From positions 6,448,001 through 6,512,000 of the forward strand of contig JAUCEF010000005.1 in the NCBI GenBank assembly GCA_033558025.1: a DNA stretch of 64,000 bases, given 5' to 3'. The first letter of the stretch is position 1; each line of letters opens with the position of its first letter. The notes beneath the pieces were generated by a model. That model worked only from the letters and a program-made list of their open reading frames with translations, ran no database searches and was not told the origin of the DNA. Origin of the DNA: Phytophthora sp. 'mugwort'. Taxonomy: Eukaryota; Oomycota; Peronosporomycetes; Peronosporales; Peronosporaceae. The position numbers and the translations under genes are program-made. Of this stretch, positions 24,448 to 33,610 are shown in pieces.

Positions 24448-24802
24448 AAAAGGCTTGGTCACTTGATGGCAAAATGCAAAGTGATTGATTTAGGTCCTTA
24501 GTTCGCAAACTCCTTGCTACCTCTAAGCCTACAGTTCTACCTACTGGGTACACTCTACTGGATTCTCTACTGGATACTGAGTTGCTTCAGCCAATCAGGG
24601 AGTGCCACGTAGAGCCCATCATGTACCCACAATCTTGTACCCACCCGTGGCGTAATCGTCCATGGCGTAAACACCGTCCCATAAACACCGTGACGTAATC
24701 TTCGTCTCGTAATCACAGAAATGATTGCGGTGCCACTGAGTGAAGCTCATACCGGTATCCTACCGGTATACAGCAGCTGGTCGAGACGTCTCCTTGACAA
24801 CA
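24448..24802 (-). repeat. 5' LTR of copia copy 1
   Basis: A 355-bp repeat, nearly identical to 20009-20363. Directly inside it lies GGTTATGAGCC, the probable primer-binding site; with the last LTR T it reads TGGTTATGAG, resembling the TGG-initial sites complementary to initiator tRNA-Met. Confidence 0.93.
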
Positions 24803-24807
24803 CTTGC
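24803..24807. repeat. 5-bp target-site duplication, right, copia copy 1
   Basis: CTTGC, an exact copy of 20004-20008. Confidence 0.85.
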
Positions 24808-25447
24808 TGCCGTCAGAGACGTCCCCGACGCCACGGTCATCAATTGGTGGAGGTCTCCGTCGTCTCCCGATCAGCCCGGGGCACTGTCGTGGAGGGCACC
24901 CGTCGTCGTCGTTTTCGAAGTCTCCGCTATCACAGCGTCGCACTGTCAGTCGTGTCAGCGACTGTCATATCTGTGCTCGACACCGTCGTCTCGGTGCGTA
25001 GGCGGCGCGCTCAGTCACGCTGCGGGTTATGTCGGCGGTCACGTCCACACTGGTCACGGCGCTCACGTTCCTGCTCGCCAATATGTCCTTCGTCTCTGCC
25101 ACTTCCGTCGTCTCCGCCAAGCCGACATCCGCAGACGTCGTCGTGAAGCGGGTGGTACTCACGGCGGAGCCGATCACATAGCGTCCTCTTCCTATCGGCG
25201 ACCGTCGCCACCGTACGAATGAATGTCAGCCTGCCGCTGACGGCGCTGAGCATCGGCCAGCACCCTGATATCAAATATAAACGCTTCACGTAAAAAAAAA
25301 GAAGTCACTTTTGAAATATAACGCTGCTAATTGGCCATAATCATTTCTTTTCCATCCTGCCTACGCTTTCTTACCTCTAGCAGTCGATGTGCTGGTGATT
25401 TCGGATATCCTTTTTCACTAAGTTTAACAAGAACTTGTATAAATGCA

Positions 25448-25553
25448 TAACCGGATGTAATCTACTTTAAACCGGATTAATCGGTTTAAAATCGGTTATA
25501 TCCGGTTGCGGAGAAAGGGCGATCCGAATTCCGGTTGCAACCGGTTTACATTC
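25448..25553. repeat. CCGGTT/AACCGG motif cluster, right
   Basis: At least seven CCGGTT, AACCGG or close variants (ATCGGTT, CCGGAT) occur in about 105 bp in both orientations. This mirrors the smaller cluster at 19640-19690 across the copia insertion. Confidence 0.5.
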
Positions 25554-25572
25554 TCTACTGATTAGTTAGAAG

Positions 25573-25627
25573 GGTCCTTTCTGGTCCACATAAACCTCTT
25601 GCCATACCAAGGTGGACCAAGAAAGTA
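25573..25627. repeat. Inverted repeat CTTTCTGGTCCAC / GTGGACCAAGAAAG
   Basis: CTTTCTGGTCCAC (about 25578-25590) and GTGGACCAAGAAAG (about 25612-25625) face each other across roughly 20 bp and could pair as a hairpin with one bulged base. The right arm is also a direct repeat of 19465-19491. These may be abutting ends of two transposons of the same family. Confidence 0.5.
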
Positions 25628-26604
25628 CATAATAATAAAGGTAAAATAGAAGCCGCGTGAAGTCACAGCCGTAATGGTGGGGTCGGAGATCCCCGTGCTC
25701 GGGATCTTGCTCGACACCGAGGTAAATGGTGCCGTTCCGCAGTTTTGTCTTCTCCATTCCAAACTGCAATATATACTTCTCTGATCCGAAAAAGAACTAA
25801 TAGTCCACTAAATCAGCGATACAGTTTGCTCCATGTCGACCCCATAGTATGTAGAAGCGAACGATACATGTTTTAAATAAACTTTTTTTTTAAATAAAAA
25901 AAAAAAAAACGTTTCGCGCCTTCAGTTTGACTTTTTGGCCGTTTGTATTGTAATTTAATGTAGGCACTAATACAAACTGTATAACTGTATTGAATAATAC
26001 AAATGGATCAAATGTTTTAGCACCATACAATAAGTTATTTGGCGTAAAGGCGTACAGTAGTACATACAGTACATGGAATAGTAGTAGGGATTCCCTACTG
26101 TACCTTTTTGTAAAATGAGCAAACTTCTTTCTTAGCGAACAAAATAAGTTTTGCAGTTCTAAATAAAGATATTGAAATGATACCTACTGACAATGAAATT
26201 GAGATTTAATGTCTATATATATATATTGCTTTGATTTTCAGTAGCACCGATCGGCCTAACCGCATAACAGTCACGATAAGGCCTCGACCGAGATAAGGAG
26301 GGACGTCGTCGTCTTCAGTGGCGTCAACCAAAGCGAAGTGTAACTAAGCCGTCGAAAATTAATTTGCGCCCTAATCATGCTATTGCGCACAAGTTGAAGT
26401 GCACAAATCTGGACCAACTTCTGTGTCGTCGCAAATCTGTAGGTTCGCATGCTAAAAGTCTGTCAAATTTTTAGCCAATCAGGCAAATGTTGAAGAGTGT
26501 CTATTTTTCTAGAACAGCATTCTCGAAAGTCTCTTACAGTCTCAACGTGTCACCCCACAATAGGATTTTGCGAGCCAAGAGCACAAGCGTATCCTTCCCA
26601 CACA

Positions 26605-27762
26605 ATGGCCTCCCCTGCTGCGTCGTCCTCCGCCAGCGCTACGGAGAAGATCAAAGTGACGATCAAGAGTGAAGCCAACACATTCACATTGGAGACGACC
26701 CCGCACGAGAGCGTGGCTGGCGTAAAGGCGGCCTACCAGGAGAGTGGGGAGAGCGCCAACTTTATTCTATTGCTACACAAGGGTAAGGAGCTGTCCGACG
26801 AGAAGACGCTGGCAGAGCTGGGCATTACGGACGGGGACGTGCTCGTGCATATCGAGGCGGCCCACCAGCCTTTCCACCCGCTTAACTACAAGTTGCTGGC
26901 CGAGAGCATCAAAAAGCGCAGGAAGCACGAGGACACCAACATGCAGATGCTCAAGGAAGGTAAGGTTCTACCTTGCAAATTAAAGTAGGGTAGTACAATA
27001 TAGAACGGTACTAACGTTGCTACTTGGTGTAGACAACATTTGGGCTGCGGGGGCTGATGGCACGGTGCACCGTCTCGGCATGGAGAAGAGTATCATCTCG
27101 CGCTCGCTGAACGGCAGTTTGCCGCCGCATTTTAGCGCCAAGAAGACGGGCTCGAGCCGGGCCTTTTTCAACCAGTTATCAGTGCGCGTCAACGGCTGCA
27201 GCTACCACGTGCTGCCCAGTATGGAAGGCCGGTGGAACGGAGAGCTCACTACGATGCCGCCACAGGAAGAAGGCAGTCAAGTGTGCTCGAACGACTTGGT
27301 GTTCCGCGATGACGAAGGGGTGTGGAGCCAGCGCCAGTCGAGGACGACTATGAGTGGACTGACATCCATGCAGCACATGTGGATAAAGCCCGTGTCGGAC
27401 GGAATCCTCAAGATCGAGACAGATGACCCGACTCTGCGTGGCTCGGACATCACCATGCAAGAGCTCGGCACGAACGTAATCATCATCACGGCCACCTCGA
27501 AGCGTTCAGGTACGATTGCTCTAGTCTTCTATCCCAAACTCTTTGTTTTGCTTGCTCTACTTACGGTTAGAAATGTGTTTTCTATTGTGCAGGGCGTCCG
27601 CTGATGGTGGAGACGATCACAGGCATCGACAGCTCGCGGCGTCTGCGCACGATCCAGCGCTTTGACGAGTCAGGCGCGTTCCGATCGGTCTACGTTATGA
27701 ACGAGGTCCGAGTCGTTGACGCTGTGTCTGGCGCCATGGAAAAGTACGACAACGTCTTCTAA
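26605..27762 (+). CDS. Ubiquitin-like-domain protein with C-terminal beta-rich domain
   Basis: Three exons: 26605-26959, 27033-27509 and 27593-27762, 333 residues. Intron 1 has donor GTAAGG, a perfect TACTAAC branch sequence and TAG acceptor; intron 2 has GTACGA and GTGCAG. Residues about 13-83 form a ubiquitin-like fold (KIKVTIKS, LLLHKGKELSDEKTLAELGI, DGDVLVHI) without the terminal Gly-Gly needed for conjugation, so it should act as a fixed adaptor domain. A basic helix (ESIKKRRKHED) follows. The rest, from about 125 to the end, has alternating strands (GRWNGELTT, GVWSQRQSRT, NVIIITATSKRSGRPLMVETIT) that look like a lipocalin-type barrel, for which I know no function. The upstream in-frame extension to 26497 lacks support; I chose the ATG at MASPAASS because low-complexity Ala/Ser N termini are common and it follows a plausible 5' UTR. 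Confidence 0.87.
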
Positions 27763-27987
27763 GGGCTTCCAACTGTTAACACGAGCGAAGACGTGCTCAA
27801 AGTAGTTGTGACTTGAGTCACAGCTAAGCTAAGAACAAGGAAATGGACAACACGAGTTGCATTCACATACTTATTGTACTGTAAGTACGTCTTAAGCAGC
27901 TACTTCCGTCACTTACAACCCACCACGACTACCTATTCTAAATACCAGTCTTTTTCACTTTATCCACTGCTGGTCCACGGTTCTGAT

Positions 27988-30317
27988 CTACGCTTTGCCG
28001 TCTAGAATCTCCCAAGACGCGCGCTCGAACCAAAGTGTCATGGGTCGTGGGGAAGTGTTGACAATATCTGCTACATGCCTAGGCGTCATCCCTGGCAAGA
28101 TTATGCTTTCGTCTATACGAACTAACACGTCACCGAGGAACACCTTGCCGCTCTGCTCCACCTCACCGGGCTGGCCAAACTCATCTGGTACAAACGACGT
28201 GACAGCAATCAAAGTGCCCTGCACACCCAAAGTGAGGTACAATCGGCGACGGGAAACCTTCACGGTCACAACGCTAACGTTGGATTTGACTTCTGCAGGC
28301 TCAGTCGCTGCATTTCCGTCTGTGCTCCCCGGACGCGACGGCGTGCTAGGCTCCATTTCAAAATCATTCGGCGACAGGAAGGACATTGCATGAGAAGTAC
28401 TTGTCATCTGACGATCGGTCGGGTTCTCAGCCGATGCACTTGGCGATAGGAACGACGTTGCATGCGAATCATCCTCAATCTCGTTATCTGTTGGAGCTTC
28501 ACTTGGCGATAGGAACGACGTTGTGGAAATCGTGCCTTTCATCAGACGCGCAGCGGCCTTGGGGTCTTTTTCTGCTAATCTTACAATTGCCTCGACGTCA
28601 AGCGTAGTAAACTTGTTTGCTCCAGTACTGGGGGTAGAAGACACCAAATCACTTGTTGAAGTAGCTTCATGGGGACTTTCGTGCAGGGTGTTGTCAGCAG
28701 AACTTCGGTCACTTGTGGACGCTTGATTAGAAGGTTGTCCAGACGTAGCCGAAGCATTCTGTTGGATCCCCTTAGACTGCGACAATGTGGTTCTCTGTTC
28801 CGGTTCGTTCTGTGCAATTGTAGTAATTCTGCTCTCCTGTGCTCCATTTCTTCTTGCATCCATCATAGTAGTCTGGATGGGGGCAGATACTGGATTGCGT
28901 TGGGCCTGCAATTGCTGCACTTTCTCATAAAGCGTCAGGCCGGTGCGCCGCCGCTGATTACGCTGCATATTGCTGAACTCGACTTGAGTGGCGGCTGTAG
29001 ACGTCTGCGGTTGGTACATTGGCCTTGCTGGTTGCGTGGCTGGTACAGAGAAACCCGATGTTACGTTCATGGTAGCAGTATTGACAACTCGCTGCATGTA
29101 TTGCTGCTGATTTTGATAGGCACCGCCGTGATCTGACGGCATAGCACGAATGGGAACTGCATTGGCGGCCACATACACACCCATCGGGTATCCAGGTACG
29201 TAGCTGGCTTGTCTTGCTGCAAGGTTCTGGTTCAGTCGTTGCCTGATAATCTCTCTATTCGACAGCGGCTGCGACGCATTTGCCCACTGATGCGCTAAAC
29301 CTTGGGCAAGTGCCGGTGTAAACGCCGATTGTGGCACAACAAACGACGGTGGCATCACAAGAGGCGTCGAAGCAGAAAACTGCTGCTGCACTTGCCGTCG
29401 AGGCACGGCTACAGCAGGCTGCGGTGGTGGCACCGACTGTGTTAGCACAAGCGGTTGCTGTATCTGCGCTGTAGTCGTCGGTAGCTGCTGCACAAGTTGC
29501 GTCTGCGTCGTCGAGGGAACCTGAACCTGAACCTGTGCCTGTACCTGTGCCTGTACCTGTGCCTGTGTCTGTGTCTGTTGCTGTTGTTGTTGCGCCGATA
29601 GTTGCGACTGTTGTGGTCGATAAAGCGTCAACGTGATTGGTCGTTTGGGCAATCTGATCAGCTCGGCCAGGTCCCTGCTGTCCATGCCGAGCACCCGCGT
29701 CTGGTTCACGGCCAAGATCATGTCTCCGACCTCCACTTGTCCCGTGGCCTCCATCTCGCCAGCCTCTCCGTCGGGTGTCTTAAGCATCTCTTTGATGAAG
29801 GTCTCCTTCTGCTCGTTAGTGTAAATGGAGGCATAAAGCCTCTGGCCCCATAGATTTACCTTCCGGACATTGGGCAGACTACTGCCCCCCACGGCGTCTC
29901 TCTTTCTCTTAAGGCAGTGCTGCCTCATGGCGCTGAAATACTCGTCAACCGCCGTCTCTTGTGCTCTCTTCTCGTGCTGCGGGTTCTCCTCGGCGTGGGT
30001 CTTGGCCGCCTGTGCGTCCTGTAGGACCTCATCGCCCGAGAAAATGTCCACGTCACCATCGTCGAAGCTCACCTTGTAGAAAAGTCCACCTGAGACCCAG
30101 TAGCAGCCCACCACGGAGCCCCAGAAGGCGCGTGAGCCGAAGCTCTTACGCACACGCACGCCAATCAGAAGATCCTGCTCCACGCCGACCACCGAAGCCT
30201 GCGAACAATGCAGCGATACGACAGTTAGAGGGGAAAGGAAATTGCTATATACAAGAGGTGGCTTCAACGCGGGCGTACCGGATGCGTGGGCGCGGTCTGC
30301 GCCTCGGCATCTACCAT
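27988..30317 (-). CDS. Protein with two PDZ-like domains and Gln-rich linker
   Basis: Exon 1 is 30317-30279 (MVDAEAQTAPTHP), the intron is 30278-30199 (GTACGC...TTCGCAG, 80 nt), and exon 2 is 30198-27988; 749 residues. Residues about 23-72 (IGVRVRKSFGSRAFWGSVVG, then YKVSFDDGD) form a Tudor/Agenet-like motif common in oomycete proteins. PDZ-like domain 1 is at about 128-207 (VGDMILAVNQTRVLGM). Then comes a Q-rich tract encoded by a short tandem repeat, a long Gln/Ser/Pro/Ala-rich middle, three SFLSP motifs near 585-645, and a second PDZ-like domain in the last 95 residues (LGDVLVRIDESIILPGM). It is probably a scaffold protein; the partner is unknown. The gene is convergent with the ubiquitin-like gene, 225 bp apart. 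Confidence 0.87.
29519..29592 (-). repeat. Coding minisatellite in the PDZ gene (Gln-Val/Gln-Ala)
   Basis: On the plus strand the 6- and 12-bp unit ACCTGTGCCTGT repeats with single-base variants, then grades into TGT and TTG triplets. On the coding strand this gives alternating Gln with Val, Ala and Thr, then poly-Gln. The repeat number is likely to vary between strains. Confidence 0.8.
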
Positions 30318-30500
30318 GCTTGGGGCGGGTTAGTATGCCTTGTAGTTTACCGGTGGGATGCGATCGGCGGTTGGCGGGAATTCAATATTTGGGCGCGCGG
30401 ACTGTTGATTGGTAGTTAAGAAAAATCAAATGGTGTTCAAAACACAATTTTCGGCAAGTTGAAGTGGTCATTAGTGTTAGGTATGTTGGTGCACTATAAG

Positions 30501-31698
30501 TTAAATGCTGTGTGTAACGGTGCTACGCGCGCGCCGGTAGTTGGACGGCACTTGCTGCTTGAAGTGGGCGAGAGCGGCTTTTGCAGGCGAGGCCGAGCAG
30601 GTTTCGGGCTTGCTCTCGCTGCTATGCGTTGATTCCGGGACCGCTTGCTTCGAGACGTTGCCGGTACTGCGGTCAGTAAGAGTGAAGGCCCTCGGGAGTC
30701 GTGATGGGGTAATGCGCTTCATTCCGGCGTTATTGTTGCCGTCATCAGACTCACCGAAGCTCTCGTCGACGAACGGCTTGCAATCTGTTGCTTCGACCAG
30801 GACAGAAACCTCCTCGCTGCTTGCAGTCGGGGGTGAGTCGCATTGGTTCGAATACTCGGCCTCCAGCTGCAGTGTCTGCAGGTCCAGTTCTAAGACAGAG
30901 GAAAAACAACCAAATATTGTAAGTAAACGAGCTTGATAAATAGCAGTAGGGAAGCGAAGACCAGTTCTTACCGAGTTCAAAGCCAGACTGCTCGCCGTCG
31001 GCAAACGTTTCGCTAGGCGGTGTCGCAATCTCCTCAAATTCCAAGATCTCTTCGATCTGAGCCAGCAGAGGCCGCTCAACGTCATCTTCAGCGTCCGTGC
31101 TCATGACGACGCTGCGCTCAGCAGATATGGCGTCAGTGGTCATGACGACACGCCGTTCCGCGGAGACCGCGTTGTCCAGATTGGACGCGTAGCTGCGAAG
31201 AAACTTGTTCAGGTTGTTGGATCTGGCGTTTGCGGTGACCTCGGCCTCCTTCGCCAGCTCGCTAGCCAACAACACAGGAACAACAGTAGCGTCTCGCCGA
31301 CGAGCTCTCGTCTGCGTCGTCTCGCCTGCTGGCTTCTTCGTGGCAGCCTTCGTGCTGTCTTCAGTCTCACTAAACACCTTCATATGCGACTCGAATCTGC
31401 TACAGAGACTCTGTACCATCTGACGCGAGCGAAGCTCCTTTAGTGCACTTCGGATTGATGACTTCATTGGGCCGACGGGGGAGCGGATCTGGATGGCGGA
31501 GAAGTCGGGCAGAGCCAGCTTAAGACGGCGGTCATTAGCAGGTTTCTGGACAAAGATCTCGACTCCATCAGCTTTCAGCTCCTCTTGTTTCTTTGAGTGA
31601 TCTTTAAGCAACGACAATCGTCCGGCCAGCCAGCGCCTGGAAGCGAGCCCGGCCACTGTCAATGCAACGAGCAGTAGCAGTACCATGAAAGCTGCCAT
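30501..31698 (-). CDS. Single-pass membrane protein of unknown function
   Basis: Exon 1 is 31698-30972, the intron is 30971-30890 (GTAAGA...CTTAG, 82 nt), and exon 2 is 30889-30501; 371 residues. The first ATG in frame gives MAAFMVLLLLVALTVAG, an N-terminal signal anchor, followed by a basic flank (SRRWLAGR). The rest is hydrophilic and looks mostly disordered, with an acidic patch EIEEILEFEE and a tandem of two similar segments (SAERRVVMTTDAI and SAERSVVMSTDAE). No enzyme motif is visible. The coding frame continues open upstream to a GTG at 31767, so a 5' exon cannot be excluded. Confidence 0.75.
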
Positions 31699-32075
31699 TC
31701 TGGATTGTTTAAGGCTTGTCGCGACTCGCTCTCGATCTGAATTCCTGATCCAACGCCGAGTCTTCACTGACGCTGCGTATTTTCGAATGTAATCTGCAGC
31801 AGAGCGATCGTGGCTTCAGGTCTAATGGGAGTCTTGAACTCCGCAACGCGGTACTTAGTGGTAGTCAAGCTTATTTTGGCTTGTTGGGACGTCACTCACC
31901 ATACTCAGCGTCTTGTCACCAGCACTTTGGCTATAAATGAACGAGAGTAGCAGATTCTCGAGTGTGCTGGATATGTGAGCGTTGCCACTATGACTGGATA
32001 AGGTTTTCTCTGTCTTATACATTCCAATCGCACGCACATTTTCGAGAAGAATCTCCGCTTTTAGTCCACACTGGT
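31699..32075. promoter_or_regulatory. Intergenic region upstream of the membrane-protein gene
   Basis: I see no convincing coding frame. On the minus strand a GTGAGT at about 31903 and a CTGCTGCAG at about 31797 could delimit an intron in the 5' UTR of the downstream gene. Confidence 0.35.
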
Positions 32076-32604
32076 TTATTCATCTCGCGACGAATGAATA
32101 CGCTCAGGTACTTGCCTAGCTGGAGTGCTCTGCTGGATAACTATCTTGGGTGAGCCGGGCTGCCGCATATTTTCCTTCCTGGTTTGCGAGGCTTCGGGCG
32201 CCCCGGCGGTAACTCCTTCGCCGTGCATTGATGAGTCAAGCGATTGCAGTTGTAGCATCACTTCCATTGAAAGTGGCTGCTGGACTCGGTCCAAGTGTTC
32301 GATTCGAGATGTGTTCGTAATCGGCCTACTGCGAGCTGAGGAGCTTTTGGTAGACCCACTGAAATGCTGAACGGTTGCCATCACCGCTAGCTTCAACTTT
32401 CGGCCTTCTAGATTAAGATTCATGTCGCTCGAGTGCTTAAACTTGGACAAGACCGACAGTTCCTCGGCTGATATGCTGAACAGATAGCGACAGCATCGTA
32501 GTAAACGCAGTTAGCATTAGTCCGAACGCTGAGCAAGAAAAGAAAAGCTGGGGGTACCTCCATGAGTGACGCAGTATATCTTCAACAAGTGTATAACGGT
32601 CCAT
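32076..32604 (-). CDS. Small hydrophilic protein, unknown function
   Basis: Exon 1 is 32604-32558 (MDRYTLVEDILRHSW), the intron is 32557-32476 (GTACCC...GTTCAG, 82 nt, with a GCTAAC branch-like sequence), and exon 2 is 32475-32076; 148 residues. The spliced frame reads smoothly through SAEELSVLSKFKHSSDMN. The protein is Ser/Gln/Met-rich without recognisable domains. The frame of exon 1 stays open upstream to ATGs at 32730 and 32796, which would add a Cys-rich stretch (CQPDSCERCYSVW). The 32796 start would lie only 9 bp from the stop of the next gene, so I prefer 32604, with limited confidence. Confidence 0.6.
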
Positions 32605-32804
32605 CTTTTTCAGAATCCTCTTGAAACTCTTGTTATGCAGCCAGACGGAATAGCATCTTTCACACGAATCGGGTTGACACGGTCGTTCACGATGCACAAT
32701 CTGGTTTTCACAGTCATGTGAGAAGAGCATAACTCTATTCACACACACAAAAAGCACCAGTTCAGGATAAAAAAACCTCGTTACCACATGAATCATTTAT
32801 AGAC

Positions 32805-33469
32805 TCACTTGTCCGATCGAAGATCCCTCACCACATTGACCCGATACATCCCCACATAGTACTTCGCAAACGCATGGACCAGTTCCATATGCTTACGATA
32901 GAACGCATCCGGCACGATGCCCGGACAGCGCCAACCAGTCGTCGGAAGATGGACCAACTTGGCGGCACTCTCCTCTCTCTCCTCTCTGCTCTTCACCACA
33001 CTCCTCTCTTCTTCTGCTTCTTCGCTGCTTGCAACCCTTCGTCTCTTAGGCAAAATCCACCGAGCCTCCATCTCAATCTCTCGTCTCCTCTCCAGCCATC
33101 TCGCCTCCTCCTCTGGCGTCTCTGTAGCTATCTCCGAAGTGCCTAGATGAGCCACCACGCGGCTCTTGTGCATCACCCAAGCCGCCTCCTGAAATTTGCC
33201 GTTCATCTTGACCTTGAAACCCTTCGGATCGTTGGGTTTGCGGCCTCTGCGCGTCCTGTAGCGTCGAACCAGTGAGATACTACGGAAAATGACACATTTA
33301 GGGTCGGAAAAGTGGGTCAAACCACGTACCGCTCATAATGCTCGGCACATGTGCGACACAAAATCCACTCGCCGCTTTCCTCGTCCAATTCCTTGACTTC
33401 CGTGTCCTGGCGCACGCTCTCGGGCCACTCGGTGCGTCGACGACGAGGTTCATACGGCGCCACCAGCAT
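32805..33469 (-). CDS. Conserved-looking basic protein with CxxC motif, unknown function
   Basis: Exon 1 is 33469-33330 (MLVAPYEPRRRRTEWPE...), a 50-nt intron covers 33329-33280 (GTACGT...CCGTAG), and exon 2 is 33279-32805; 204 residues. Exon 1 ends in GEWILCRTCAEHYER, a CxxC plus CxxxH-like arrangement that could bind zinc. The middle is very rich in Arg and Glu (about 100-160) and likely a charged single helix. The C terminus has hydrophobic YYVGMYRVNVV. A stop five codons upstream of the ATG supports this start. I do not recognise a family. Confidence 0.75.
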
Positions 33470-33610
33470 GTCAACCTCAAAATGTCATATCTCTCCCTCG
33501 TGATAGTGTCATCCTTTGTCACACCTGTTAAAAGCGATATAGATACACGTTGATGTTGTCTATTTGGTCTCTATGGGTTATTGGGGACTATTTGGGGACT
33601 ATTTGAAGGA

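Larger units (their letters stand above)
20009..24802 (-). mobile_element. Ty1/copia LTR retrotransposon, copy 1
   Basis: A 4794-bp element on the minus strand with two 355-bp LTRs that differ at one position I can see (A/G in GCCACRTAGAG), so the insertion is recent. It is bounded by the duplication CTTGC. The internal region reads gag with a CCHC knuckle, aspartic protease, integrase, reverse transcriptase with YVDD, and RNase H, the copia order. The coding frame is broken at four or more places, so this copy cannot make an intact polyprotein. It is inserted in opposite orientation to copy 2 about 35 kb away. Confidence 0.95.
24808..26604. other. Intergenic DNA between copia copy 1 and the ubiquitin-like gene
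   Basis: The first 150 bp hold the upstream half of the open frame split by copia copy 1 (24962-24808, minus). The region 24.96-25.26 kb is GTC/ACG-rich low-complexity sequence with overlapping open frames and no recognisable product. Then come the CCGGTT cluster, a GGTCCAC hairpin, an A/T-rich segment (25780-26240) with long A and T runs and a TA repeat near 26214-26226, and about 350 bp of 5' flank of the next gene. No complete gene is visible. Confidence 0.6.

Noticed and set aside
27017..27604. Separate gene beginning in the first intron of the ubiquitin-like gene
   Set aside because: The frame opens only because the intron happens to lack a stop; TACTAAC, TAG and GTACGA sites place it as exon 2.
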